NCBI GenBank assembly: GCA_019155205.2
Contig: JAHNZQ020000049.1
Coordinates: 1,908,835 to 1,972,834, forward strand
Source of the DNA: Gracilaria vermiculophylla
Lineage: Eukaryota; Rhodophyta; Florideophyceae; Gracilariales; Gracilariaceae
Reading direction: 5' to 3'
Length of the DNA stretch: 64,000 nt
This document shows, piece by piece, positions 40,618-51,668 of this stretch (its first letter is position 1; each line of letters starts with the position of its first letter). Both the position numbers and the translations under genes were made by a program. Below the pieces are notes generated by a model. It ran no database searches and was not told the DNA's origin. It saw only the letters and a list, made by a program, of their open reading frames with translations.

Positions 40618-41899
40618 CAGTGCGTTTCAAAAACATATTACCCCTCAAAAGTGCGCCAGAACTGTACTGTACACTAGATTTTGCACATAGTCTATGTAGA
40701 ATCGTTTCAAAAAGACATGTACACCGTCTTCTTTCTAGTAAAAATGGCTCGAAGCCCGCCACTTTCCAAATAAGAACAGCTTCAAATCGTTACGTTAAAC
40801 GCCGAGAAACATTCTAACAGTGCTATCGCTTAAAACGTAAAGCGTTCTGGGGTCACAATTGCTACTTTTCTCAAAAACCCGACTTTATATGGCTTAAAAC
40901 GATCTCCAGGACGCCCAAAGAAGCCCAGCCCAGCAGATGAGAGAAAACTTAAGAAGGAATTGTGCAAAGGAAAAGTATTGCGCAAAAAAATTGGAGTTAA
41001 TCTCAATCTCAACGTTTCTAAATCAGATATATAGAAGTAGATAAACAGCACAAATTTATTTAAATATAAGAAATTGGAAAAAACTTTCTTTCTTCAAGAC
41101 CATCACAAGCAAAAGAGGGTTGACTGGTGTGCTGGAAAAGCCTACTGGAAAAAAGAATAGGAAAATGCTATTTTTACTGATGAAAAAAAGTTCAATTTGG
41201 ACGGACCAGATTGCTACAAATTTTATTGGCACGATCTTCGTGAGAAACGTCATGAGTTTTATACCAGGCATTAAGGTGGAGGCTCTGTAATAGTTTGGGC
41301 AGGCAGGAATTTCTAAAAGAGTTCAAACAGAAATTTTCTTCATTGACACAAACATGAATGCGGAAAAATATCAAGAAGTTTTATACAATTATTTGCTACC
41401 GTTTGGTTTATGTTTTCATGATGAAAATTTCATTTTCCAACAGGATAATGCGCCTGTACACACTTCATCTTTAATCAAAAATTGGGTACAGGAGTCTGAA
41501 GTATCTGTTTCAGAGTGTCCGGCGCGCTCACCAGATTTGAACCCAATCAAAAACATCTGGGGACTGCTGGGAAGGATGGTTTATGGGTATGGAAGGCAAT
41601 TTCAGACAGTTATTGAACTCAAAAACTGTATTAAAAATTTCTGGAAATCTATAAGAGTTTCAAATGTACAAAAGTACATCAATTCGATCGCAAAACGTTG
41701 CATTAGCGCTATACAGCAAAAAGGATGCAAAATAAACTATTGAGCGTCGCGCAGTAAAGATTTGTTATTATTGATCATTTGTCTTTGAAACGGTTTTCTG
41801 ACTTTACTTTTTTCTGAAACCTATTTTTGAAGGCATACAGTATACATTTGGTAGTTTTTTGAGATTTCACAGCATGTCGTATGTTTTTGAAACAGTCTG
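40618..41899 (+). mobile_element. Tc1-type transposon A, copy 2
   Basis: A 1282-bp unit between TA dinucleotides (40616-40617 and 41900-41901). Outer ends contain GTTTCAAAAACATA and, inverted, TATGTTTTTGAAAC; inner motif copies near 40706 and 41787. Over its length it is a close copy of 8106-9381 on the opposite strand. Confidence 0.88.
40744..41743 (+). pseudogene. transposase of Tc1-type element A, copy 2 (inactivated)
   Basis: Starts MARSPPLSK with a stop right after, as in copy 1. The middle reads [20 protein letters not shown] (first Asp) with a nearby stop. The long block 41354-41743 has FQQDNAPVHTSS (second Asp kept) but PARSPDLNPIKNIWGLL, in which the catalytic Glu is Lys. The end (AKRCISAIQQKGCKINY) is intact. 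Copy 1 has the reverse defect: Asp lost, Glu kept. Confidence 0.83.
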
Positions 41900-42119
41900 T
41901 ACATCTCTCTCAGCTCATTTTGTCTTATTCATACCACACCATCCCGTAAGCTCCTCAGAAATACTGAAACAGAAAACGGCAACTAACGCGAACATGCTTA
42001 AATCATACGACACATCAGTCGAAAGGTATATGACTTTCTTGCCCTTAGTCACGGTATATCTTTCGCTAAAAGAAAGATATGTCACAAAAACATTTATTCG
42101 TCGTATTTACTCACAAGGA

Positions 42120-43196
42120 TGTCGAAGACAACAACAAAAAGTAACCAGAATTGCTCTACAGCAACCAAAGAATTCCGCCTTTTCACATCTTTTCCAAAGC
42201 CGATGTAATCAGTCACTCATTTCTCTATCAGGTTTTGAACAGCCTAGTTTCCGATATCTTCTAGGTAAATTCGAACCAAAGTACTACCTATATACACTGT
42301 ACATTGATGATGGTCAAATTCGAATTTTGAAACGGACCAGTAACTCTGGACGTCCGAGATGTATGACAGCAACTCAGTGTCTTGGTATTTTGCTTGCTTG
42401 ACATAAAACGCGAGGAGCAGAATTGGTTCTGTGCGTGCTGTTCGATGTCACTGGTTCTGTGCTCTCTCTTTATACGGTTTGGCAGAAGAATAATGTTTAA
42501 AGTTTTAGGATCTGATCAGTATGCCGCGATTTCTATGCTTTCTTCAGAAGATGTCAAACAGTATCAAATGGCTTTTGATACAATACATCCTGCCCTCCCA
42601 GAAGTGTACTGCGTTGCTGATGGTTTTAAACTTTACTTGGAACAAAGCAGAAACTTTACTATACAGAACATGTTTTATAATGGGTGGACACATAATCATT
42701 ACGTCTGCAATGTATTGGCTTTTGCCCCCAGTGGAGAAGTAATTGCATGCTCTTTAAATGCACTTCGTTCAATGCATGATTCAGTAATTGCAGAGTAGAG
42801 CGCAGTGTACGCGAACAGCAGGAGGTCTTTGACAGCTACGGGGGTCAATGTGTGGTTGATTCTGCACTTTGGAAGACAAGCTACTCTTTCTTAATCAAGT
42901 CTGCGCAGGATTCTGTGATTACTTCCAGTGGTACTGGTGAGAATATGCAGCGCTTTGAGCAGGCCACTTTTGTGCGATAAGCATCTGCATGGGGTATGCA
43001 CACGTTTAAGGCTACCTTTTCAAGGCTCCGGGATCGGTTTGTTTACGAAGAACGAGGCGAAAAAAAAGCTCATGTTGTTAACAATGGTAATACAGCACAA
43101 CCTGCGTTCTCGATTTGTTGGTATCAACCAAATTCTGCACGCATACATGCCGCACTTAAGCATGACGGCAAATATGTTCTTAATGGAATGAATGAG
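42120..43196 (+). pseudogene. PIF/Harbinger-type DDE transposase relic (DDE_Tnp_4-like)
   Basis: Several frames together give the order of a Harbinger-type nuclease: PKNSAFSHLFQSRCNQSLIS; LSGFEQPSFRYLLGKFEPKY; GRPRCMTATQCLGILLA; then a stop, then HKTRGAELVLCVLFDV; a frameshift, GRRIMFKVLGSDQYAAISML, EVYCVADGFKLYLEQS (first Asp), FYNGWTHNHYVCNVLAFAPS, RSMHDSVIAE (second Asp), stop; VVDSALWKTSYSFLIKSAQD; SAWGMHTFKATFSRLRDRF; and in yet another frame NLRSRFVGINQILHAYMP. At least three frame changes and two stops make it dead. The block order (DG...YNGW...HDS...WGM...R-x-R-x-x-GINQI) is typical of the DDE_Tnp_4 / harbinger group. Confidence 0.75.
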
Positions 43197-43319
43197 TAAG
43201 AGAATTGCTTTGTTTACTGCTCACGATTATCAGCATCGAACGATCTACCTTTCTGACCTAATATAGCCATCATCATCATTTGCATCATCTGAGTGTTTAA
43301 ACCTCTCTACTCCTCCCAT

Positions 43320-44348
43320 CGCTTCCTCTCCTCTTGCCGACGTTCTCGATCCTCCTCTCGCCGCTAAGCTTCTTCCTCAAGACATTGTGCGCGATATCTG
43401 CGCTCGTCTTCTTTTCGTTGCGCTTCAGCTTCTAGGTCTGCGATATTCCTAGGATGCTCTGCATCCCGTCGTTCCTGCTCTTGGAGCATGGACACTTTCA
43501 TAATATCTAATATGGAGTCTTCTCCAGTTCCTTTTACCCTTTTGCGCACAAACGGCGGTGGTGATGGCGACCGGATTTGCCGCGCTATTTGTTCTTCGGT
43601 CTGGTGGTGGCTATGCGTACCTACTCCTGGGTTCTTTTTTAATCCTGCATCCAATGTGTTTCCATTTTCGTCATCCATGCCATCTGTTTAGTCAGTTTCC
43701 GGCTGTGCTCCATCACCAATATCCGCTCGTTCCATTAGCTGCTCCCGAAATTGTTTAACGCGAAGCGCATGTGTCGGAATGCTTGGGTCACCGGTTGGGA
43801 CTGTTGTGCGACATATTGCTGAGAACTTACGTCGGAGCGAATCAGCGTTCCGTCCTTGGAAACGGATATCGTGTACCATGCAGCCTCGCTACCATTTCCA
43901 ATTCCTCCTTTCCCAGTGGCATGCACTCTTCAATCAAGTAGAGAAGGTTGTCCGTTTCACTTTGTGTGAATCCAGATCCCCTTTTATCTGTCGGTGCTTT
44001 AGATGTCGACGCCTTTTTCGGAGTTATTTTCCGATTCGGGGTAGATGTTGGGGCAAGTCTTGATAATTCTCGCTGCGGAGAGAGATTTGTATTTCTTCCT
44101 TGAATTCCCGCTATGGCTACACATGGCCCTCCCCACTGTGGTCTGATTCCACCTCTACTAGTTCCAATTGCAATTGACGGGCCTGACTGGAGTGGATCCA
44201 TCGCTACCTGTGGGCGGGTAGCAGACCTGACCACATCTGTACCAAATCCGAAGCAACCATCTTCCGGTACGGTCGTCGGTGTAAATGATGTCTTAGCAGT
44301 ATTCTGCAAATTCATACTTTCTTCAGTACACTTATCTGCCATGACCAC
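43320..44348 (-). pseudogene. Myb/SANT-like DUF6818-type companion protein of the Harbinger relic
   Basis: Minus strand, starting near 44348 (MVMADKCTEESMN). A disordered Ser/Pro/Thr-rich N-terminal half is followed by RGSGFTQSETDNLLYLIEE, LGKEELEMVARLHGTRYP, then after a one-base frameshift near 43850 NADSLRRKFSAICRT, VPTGDPSIPTHALRVKQF. The text E-x-x-x-LL-x-L-IE...P-G-x-EE-x-x-VA...R-x-x-x-SLRRKF...PTGDP-x-x-P is what I know as the DUF6818 Myb/SANT-like domain. After a TAA comes an Arg/Glu coiled coil (QEQERRDAEHPRN...EAQRKEDERRYRA) with a further stop. It is convergent with the transposase relic, about 120 bp apart, and similarly decayed. Confidence 0.68.
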
Positions 44349-46616
44349 ACCTGAAAGCCCTACACTGCCTCATACACACATTTAATGTCTTGTGTGCTTT
44401 TGGTGTACGATCTTTTCCGTCCGTACTTTTGCAAAGATCTAATCTGTCGAAGTACAGAAGAGCAAATACAGAAGAGCAGCAAGCCAACAAAGCGTATTAC
44501 GGCGCCACGTGTCCACCAAAGTTCCGGAAGCAGAGTGCTAACCGTAGCCAGACGTAGGAACCTCTAAATAATGGTCACAATGAAACAGTGTTTCACTTCC
44601 AGAGAATGCAGAAACCTTTTCAGTGTAGGAGGACAGAGCGACGGACAAAAATCGCGCAAAAGTTGGGACTGAGCGGTCAAGAGATGCGGAGGCAATTCCA
44701 AATGCAAAACGGTTGTACACACTTAGAGCATAGAGCAGGGACAGATTAGCCACCTGGAAGCCATAGCCCGGAACCAATAGGAACGTTTTCTATTGATTGA
44801 TTGAAATGTACACACCAATGCCATGTGGAATGGAGGTGTAGACACCAATGCCATGTGTAGTGGAGAAGTTGCAGTGGTGTTAGAACAACTTCCAAAGCAG
44901 ACACACAGGAAAAAAGATGATAAACGTACAACTGCAGAAAGCGTAGCCAAGCTAGAAGAGGATACCACTACGTATCAAACGATAGAGCTTCGATGATCGT
45001 TGTGAATCGCACTATGATAGAGAAGGGATATTACGCACAAATTATGCGCTAAAGAACCACAGGCTTTCGAAACGCAACGAATCAGATCTACCGTGCTGAA
45101 GAACTGAAATTGAGGCAACGTTTCTGCACGATGAACATGCCACCACGAGAAGTGGGGAGGATTAGAAGATATGCGCGGACTAGGTGGGCACAAGGTTGGG
45201 AAAGAAAAAACCCCAACGCCACCGTAAGCAATGTGGCGATATTGCGGCAAGAGGCGCAACAACTTTCGAAACTAAAGACAAAGCAGGATAGTGGAGTTTC
45301 TACCGTACCGGAGAAGCGGAGCGGCGAGGAGGCATTGACAACTTCGCCGAACGGTGTCGTGGTTAAGTGAGGGCGCCGGAAAGCGCGCCAAAATCGTATG
45401 GCAAGAGATTTGATACGGGGGGAGGCTCTGCTTCCAAGGGGGTGACCGTTGAAAGAGATCAAGGTTTACGCGCGTGCGATAATTGCATTTCAACATGTTT
45501 TTATCACAATTTGTGCGGTTGCATTTTGTGATTTGTGATTTCAGGAGTGCTCCAATGATAGAGAACGGAGAATCTACGCACTGTTAGCCACGTGTGCAAA
45601 TGATGCCCCATCCTTCCAAGCTTTGTAACAAAATCTAGAACCTCTCTTAGTATAGATGACGCTCCAATACCCTCCCCTGACATCCAGCTCTGTTTGCACC
45701 TCGTCGCAAGGAAAAAAAAAGTGAGCATTCAAGCTCTGCCTCTTTTTTTCTTGAGCAACAAACTTGCTTTTTTTCAAGGCGATTTAATTTGGGTAAAGAC
45801 TTTTGTTCTCCATGCGCCCTCTCGGAAAGCGGGCAATTAAGTGGCTTCTAGTTGCCTAAACACGTCTACGCCTGTTGGCTGAGCTAGGGCGTAGACAGCT
45901 GCGTCGGTCCGTAGAACATCTCAGACCATTGCAAGGATTTCTAGTCCGCAGGCGTTTTGTTAATGACATCTGCCAGACCACGCAAGCGGTGAATTGAACA
46001 CAAGCCTTGTATCCAAAAACGCTGCCCCAGATTTTTTTTTGGTTACGATCGGAAGTTTTGCGGGGTAAATTCTATTCCACTTCCCACTGTTTGCCGCGTT
46101 CTTGTGCTCTTGTACTCTTTTCGCCAGATGCTTTCCTACCCTAAGGGCTTCCAATACATCACGTGTGTAACATACGCAGCTACAGCGTTTGGCTTCGTAT
46201 GCAAATGCGACTGGTATGAATGCTCCCTCCCATTAAAACAGTTTGCACATGTTTAATGTTTAATCTGATTTTTAGATTAATGTCATCCAATCTTGTTCCA
46301 AGGAACGTTTTATTTCATTAAGCTCATGGATAAACTTCTTTGCATTCGGCACAGATGGGAGAATAATTAGACGTTTGACACTTTTGAAATGTGAAAACTA
46401 AGTAAGGATGCTTGGAAAGCTGCCTGTGATCACGTTGAGCTCCGTTAGAAGCGGCTGCACGCTTTAATTGATAATTTGAAAAAGCATGTCACGACCGTGT
46501 ACGATACTTCTGCACTGTAAAATAAGAGAACGATAATTTTAAACAGCTTCATTCAAGCGCCTTTGAAAGATAGTTTGCCCTATATAAGCAATGCTTTGAC
46601 ATGATACGAAGTTCAA
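44349..46616. other. intergenic, no supported gene
   Basis: Only short ORFs with no motif (for example 45110-45370 on plus, MRQRFCTMNMPPREV). Two features stand out: a direct repeat ACACCAATGCCATGTG (about 44812-44827 and 44842-44857), and a 9-bp inverted repeat GTCTACGCC/GGCGTAGAC (45864-45872 and 45888-45896). Confidence 0.45.
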
Positions 46617-46618
46617 TA

Positions 46619-47920
46619 CAGTGAACGAACTAAAATCTGCTTCAAAAGTATAGGACACATGGAATTGTGATGCAAATCATCGTTTTTAGTATTGTAGGGC
46701 TACCAAAATCAGTTTTCAAAACACTTCAAGATAAAAAACTGTTTCAAAATCATAGGGCATTTCACTTTCAAACTTCATTTTGCCTTCTACAGTAGTTGAT
46801 TTTTGCTTCTGTGTACTAAATAATACTAATTCAACGCTTTTGCATCGCGTTTCTCTAACGTCCCATACTTAAAATATTCATAGTTCTCGCTCTATTTCCA
46901 ATACTTATGCTTTAATCAAAACTGGTTCAGATTAGATGAAAATTTCTATAAATCATTCTAACGAGTACATCTAATTCATTTTCAAAAGGGTTTAGGTGAA
47001 CTTAATGCGTAAATAACTGTATGGCATTACTTTATAGCAAGCAAAAAACGTTTTTCATTGCTATAGACTACTACACTGCGGCGCTATCTTAGTGAAAACG
47101 CCAGATTAAATTTCTGATCAGATATATAAAAGTTCATAAAACGTTGTGTTAAAGCATTTGGAAGCCTTTTTGAGTCTATAATACTTACTGCAAAGGTTCT
47201 ATATATAGTTGTTTTCATCGAGAGTCTAGTCCATGACATAATATAAGCTTTGATAGAACTTTTATTTATTCAAAATTTAATTGATCTTTTTCGCTTATGA
47301 TAGATATATATATGACCCTGTTGTTCATCACAATCAAATTTTTACTCAGTTCAGAATACATTCTTTTTGCAGCTGTCTTTTTTTTTCAATGCTCATTGCA
47401 CACTGTTGAAGCGCGTTTTGTTTATTTGCCGTATCCAATTGGAAATGATGTTCAGTTTATAAAACGAAAGAATTTTGAAGCGTTTTCCAGTACCATTTTA
47501 TTCATTTTTTGTAAAAGTTTCGTTCTTTATTTGGATTTTTTACTGCAAAATAGACAGTCCGGATCATATTCTTGCAGAACGTTCTGCATATTATTGCTGC
47601 TGAGCATTATGAAGCTATCAATAAAGCTTTATGTTTATATTACAGGAAATATTGAAGAATATGATAAAAACATGGGAACAAAAGGTATAGATCTAAGTTA
47701 CTGATTGAATTATTGTGATATAAGCTTTTAATGTAAAAGATTTCATGTCTTTTTGAGGAAAGAAAACGACGTCTTGTGGAAATATTCACGCGTGAATTCG
47801 GAATGTCCTATATTTTTGAAACGCCTTTTTGAGGGCTGTAACGAATTAGAGTGGCTACAGTAGGCAAAACTCCATACTTTGGCACGCTTTTGCACTGTCC
47901 CATAATTTTGAAACCCACTG
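46619..47920. mobile_element. TIR element with IR/DR ends but no recognisable transposase
   Basis: TA lies on both sides (46617-46618 and 47921-47922). The right end, inverted, begins CAGTGGGTTTCAAAATTATG; the left end begins CAGTG and has TTCAAAAGTATAGGACAC about 25 bp in. Inner motif copies are at 46738-46762 and, inverted, at about 47806-47832. The 1.3-kb interior is AT-rich and I see none of the Tc1 landmarks. A 135-aa plus-strand ORF (47297-47704) is Phe/Ile-rich with two hydrophobic stretches and no known motif. It may be a non-autonomous or strongly decayed member. Confidence 0.55.
47297..47704 (+). CDS. hypothetical ORF inside the TIR element
   Basis: 135 residues from MIDIYMTLLFITIKFLLSSE. 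The start is strongly hydrophobic, and a second hydrophobic run (FSSTILFIFCKSFVLYLDFL) follows. Such composition arises by chance in AT-rich DNA, so coding is doubtful. Not recognised. Confidence 0.2.
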   Translation: MIDIYMTLLFITIKFLLSSEYILFAAVFFFQCSLHTVEARFVYLPYPIGNDVQFIKRKNFEAFSSTILFIFCKSFVLYLDFLLQNRQSGSYSCRTFCILLLLSIMKLSIKLYVYITGNIEEYDKNMGTKGIDLSY

Positions 47921-47992
47921 TACCACTTAGTTTGGCATGCGCCCTAGCCGTTTCGGTTAAATTCAAAACTCCAAAGTAGTAGAAACTAAGTA

Positions 47993-49192
47993 CAGTCTTT
48001 CAAAATCATATCAAATTGGTGGCAAAGTACAAAAATTAATATTTTTGTACTGTACAAATACAAATTCAGGATTTAGAATAAGTTAAAGTCCAAAAACCGT
48101 TTCAAAATCATAAGAGCTTTATCATCTTTAAGTGTCTTTTGGCGACTCGATAACCAGTGATTACAACCTTTTGCTGAATAACGCAAATACTGCGTGTGGG
48201 CATCAAGTTGGTGTAGCCACAAATTGTCAAAATGGAAGGAATGTCCCAGCAGTTCTTAATATGCTTTTCCAAATCAAAAGCTTTGCTAAACTGCCTTTCA
48301 GGGCCACAAACCATTCTTGATAACAAAACCCGTCTATTTTAAATGAGGTTTACGTCTGGTGAGCGTGCTGGCCAATCCATTACCGTAATGTTTGCTTCTT
48401 GTAGCCACTCTGACACCAGTTTAAATTTGTGTACCAGTGCATTATTTTGGTGGAAAATCAAAATTTTTCCTGTACACAATATCCGTAAGGTAGCTTCTAG
48501 TTATGAACCAAATTCTTCATAGAATGCAGATTCTATGTTTCCATCAATAATTACATTATCTGTTTTTCCCTATTTTGATATGCCAGCCCATACCATTACA
48601 GAACCACCTCCGGAGTTTCTTGTCCAAATTTCAGGGCGTTTCTTTCTTAGATCCTGCTTAAAAAAAATTTATAACAACACGGACCACCCATGTTGAGTTT
48701 TTTATCAGTCAAATACAATACTTGTGTCTGATTGATTTTTCCAGTACGCTATTTTTGCATACCAATATTTCTTTTGCTTATGATTTTCTTCTAGAAGGAA
48801 TTTCTTTCTCATTTTCATGTACATGAACATTGTTTTTTTATTGATTTCACGTCAAAATGTTGATATAAAAACATTGATGCAAGACTAGAAATGTGTGGAC
48901 ACTGTAATTTTTTTTAATATACAGGTTGCTAGATTTTCAAGGAAACAGAGAATTGTGTCCCGATGACGTATTAAAAGTCAGCCAGTTTCAGGATATGATT
49001 TTCTATTTGCTTTTAGTTGTATGATTTCAAGCTGTTCGAAGCGCGGAAAAGGTGATCGTCGAGCCATAACGATGGATGTTATTGATGTAGTGTTATGATT
49101 ACGAAACAATTTTTACTTATATGTTATGCAAAAGGAGCTTACAGTACTACTTTGGCGCGTTTTTTAGGCGTGATATGAATATGAAACGCACA
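47993..49192 (-). mobile_element. Tc1-type transposon C family, decayed copy D
   Basis: The ends match element C: left TA then CAGTCTTTCAAAATCATATC (47993-48012), inner copy near 48088-48108, right inner copy near 49090-49112, right outer near 49165-49190. The right-hand leader matches the leader of element C in inverted orientation (for example TTTGGCGCGTTTTTTAGGCG at about 49151). The minus strand keeps transposase fragments: near 48326-48108 LSRMVCGPERQFSKAFDLE and IKNCWD, and near 48390-48600 degraded equivalents of the WPARSPDLNLIENV and GGGSVMVWAGIS blocks. Heavily mutated. Confidence 0.7.
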
Positions 49193-49540
49193 GCAGAACA
49201 ATTTGATTTTAATTGTTGATTGCTGGGTACAGTAAGCAGCGTGCCGGGAGCCCCAATTTTTGGCACTGTCACCACATTTATGGGTGGCAGGGAGTGGGAG
49301 CTCGGCCCCATTCTTATACTTCTGTTGTGCGTAAGCTCCTCCCTAACTAAGCACTACAGCTAAGCACTTTCTAGCCACATTTCGACCCCCATTGCTTCTA
49401 CGGTGTATCAGCAGGTAAGTCAGCAATACAAACTGGTTTTATTGCCCCAGAAGCGCTATATCCGCTACTGCCAATCGGTTGCTCAACGTCTACAGGCCAT
49501 TCTGTAAATATACCCTTTTCGCTGCTGCCGATACTGTGGT

Positions 49541-49850
49541 TGTTGGAAAACAGATGAGCTATTTGCGCTATACTCTCTTGTGACACAGGGCGCACATTTC
49601 ACCATTTGAACTATCAACAAGCCCCCTCGCCCTGTAATTCATTACAGAACGAGACCTCGAGCTTACAGTAGCCAATCTTCACTACTGCTGTACACCTGTA
49701 CAATTTCTCAGGCTCAGGTCACTTCTGGGAGTCGAACCCAGGGTCCTAGAGATTAGCTGGGCCCATAACCTGTTGGAAAACAGATGAGCTATTTGCGCTA
49801 TACTCTCTTATGACACAGGGCGCAGAGTTCACCATTTCAACTATCAACAG
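49541..49850 (-). repeat. tRNA-like (SINE-like) sequence with a duplicated 80-bp segment
   Basis: The segment starting TGTTGGAAAACAGATGAGCT occurs twice in direct orientation (49541-49620 and 49771-49850), with few differences. On the minus strand the second copy supplies a box A-like TAGCTCATCTG (about 49789-49799), and 49728-49738 supplies a perfect box B, GGTTCGACTCC, within a T-arm hairpin CTGGG-TTCGACT-CCCAG (49725-49741). The acceptor stem does not close properly, so this is not a plain tRNA gene; a tRNA-derived SINE or a decayed tRNA is more likely. Confidence 0.5.
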
Positions 49851-50402
49851 TGGTACCGTCAGTTCTCCTTTCGAGGTGGTAGTGGACAACGTCCGTTAAA
49901 AGTTTTTGTTGACTCCAAAGACGCGAGTCCCTAAATGTGGTCTCTTGTAATCGCTGTCGTGAGGCGGGGGAATTCTGAAAGGGTATCCGTAAACACCAAG
50001 CGGAGGAGAAGGTACACTGGGCGGAGGAGACTCTTACAGGCGCTGCTACGAGGTGACCTGGGGACCAGTGGCTTAGAAACCTTAAGGATGTTCCAGGAGA
50101 GTCTTCAACCGGAAAAATAGACGTAGACTCAGGGGTACTTGGTTTAGTTCACCAAAGGTGGAGCTCGACTGGCAGCTTAAGTATCACGCCGTGAGCCCGA
50201 TTTGGCCGGTCTCACTACTGTAGTAATTAAATGTACAAAAGCACTAAAATAAATCTAAACTTTACTGTTCCTTAGGGATACTGTAGCGCCAATGGGCCGA
50301 ATTATGCACCATGAGGATCAGTTAATAAAACACAAGCCCTTCTTACTATTATCCCGTCATACAGCCACACCACCCTACCACATTAAGATCCACTGTACTT
50401 CA
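49849..50402 (-). repeat. LTR, diverged (family copy 4)
   Basis: Reverse-complement copy of the 553-bp LTR, of the same length but with many substitutions. It ends at CACTGTACTTCA (50402). No clear 5-bp target duplication is left. It abuts the right end of the tRNA-like repeat. Confidence 0.8.
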
Positions 50403-51012
50403 TAACCTCTTTCCTGAGTTGCACCACGTCCTTGAGGTGCATTTTTCCATAGCTCGTTCCGTAAGGGGCTCCTATCGGCGCTGGGGTCAGAGTGGCCTTC
50501 CACGATGTGACAAATCTTCTCCTTCAGGCGTTCCTCCATACTTCCCTATTCCCACGCGGCATTCCTACTGCGGTCTCTTGCATCTCCGTTGAGGCGGTTC
50601 AACGCCCGCACTCTTCGCGACTTATCCTCATCACTCCTTCTTGGCGCATACTGCTGGTGCGGGAGCGCCCAGCATCTCGATTCCCCCGAGAATCCCTTTT
50701 TGGAAACGCCCGCGCTGTCGTGTCCACTCGTTCATCCTCACTGGAGACAACTTACTCATGTTCTCAGCGACTGCCTTGCCGTCGTCCTGTGGATGCTATG
50801 AACTCGCTCCTTGCCATGGTGCTTGTGGAGCAAAAACCCGGCGACGGGAAAAGCAACCCAAGGTATTCGGAAGCTTGCCATCTGATTAGGAAGGCTCAGC
50901 AAATGAGCCCTCCGTTCCACCCAAGGTATGTGGCGTAACTCTCACGGGGGATTCAGGACGTGACCTACGGAGGTGAACACTGAAGTGAAAGAAGCCGAGG
51001 AGTGTCGGATTC
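50403..51012. other. spacer with an unrecognised 148-aa ORF
   Basis: The plus-strand ORF 50492-50938 (MAFHDVTNLLLQAFLHTSLF...) is Ser/Arg-rich; a short piece (SSRLILITPSW) vaguely recalls the region between RNase H and recombinase of the DIRS-like element, but not enough to call it. It lies between two LTR copies. Confidence 0.3.
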
Positions 51013-51668
51013 TGTAGTACAGTGGCTTCTACGGAATTATGGTGGTTTGGCCTTAAGGCATAATATTCCTAAGGAGGGTTCGTAATTTATTAGCTGGGCC
51101 ACGTGGTGCATAATATTGTCCGCGTGCGCTACAGTATCCTTAAGGTACGGTAGAATTTATTANNNNNNNNNNNNNNNNNNNNNNNNNNNNNNNNNNNNNN
51201 NNNNNNNNNNNNNNNNNNNNNNNNNNNNNNNNNNNNNNNNNNNNNNNNNNNNNNNNNNNNNNTCCTAGGGACACCCCCAAATGGGGCTAGTGAAGCTAAT
51301 ACTCCTCATAACCACGGTTGTGGCAGCCGGGAGCGGATGAAATACTTATGACGTCCGCTGATGCGGTAGACCCTCGACGGGGCGTTGCATTACACATCTA
51401 TTTTTCCGCTTGGAGGCTCTTGTCGAATATCCTTGGGTTTCCCAGCCGCCGCTCCCCAGGTTGCCTCGTAGCAGCGCCTGTAAGAGAATTGTCCTCTCAG
51501 TGAACCCCCTACTCCGCTTGGTGCTTGCCTACCCCCGTTCAGGATTCCTCCGACTCGGAACCGTTATTACTGCAGACCATCTTTAGGAACTCGCGCCTAT
51601 GTCGTCATCAAATACTCCTATCGAACGTTGTGAACTTTCACCTCAAAAGGAGACCTGACGGTACCACA
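51013..51668 (+). repeat. LTR copy 5, split by a 100-N gap and chimeric
   Basis: 51013-51162 matches the first 150 bp of the LTR well. After the gap (51163-51262), about 130 bp do not match, and from about 51395 to 51668 the sequence is a diverged LTR end (GACGGTACCACA). The two halves differ in divergence and their flanks (GATTC, GGTTA) do not match, so they may be ends of two different copies with internal sequence lost in the gap. Confidence 0.7.

Noticed and set aside
45864..45896. 9-bp inverted repeat as a terminator or attachment site
   Set aside because: No flanking gene or repeat supports a function; hairpins of this size occur by chance.
49725..49741. Functional tRNA gene on the minus strand
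   Set aside because: T-arm and box B are good, but acceptor, D-arm and anticodon stems do not close.
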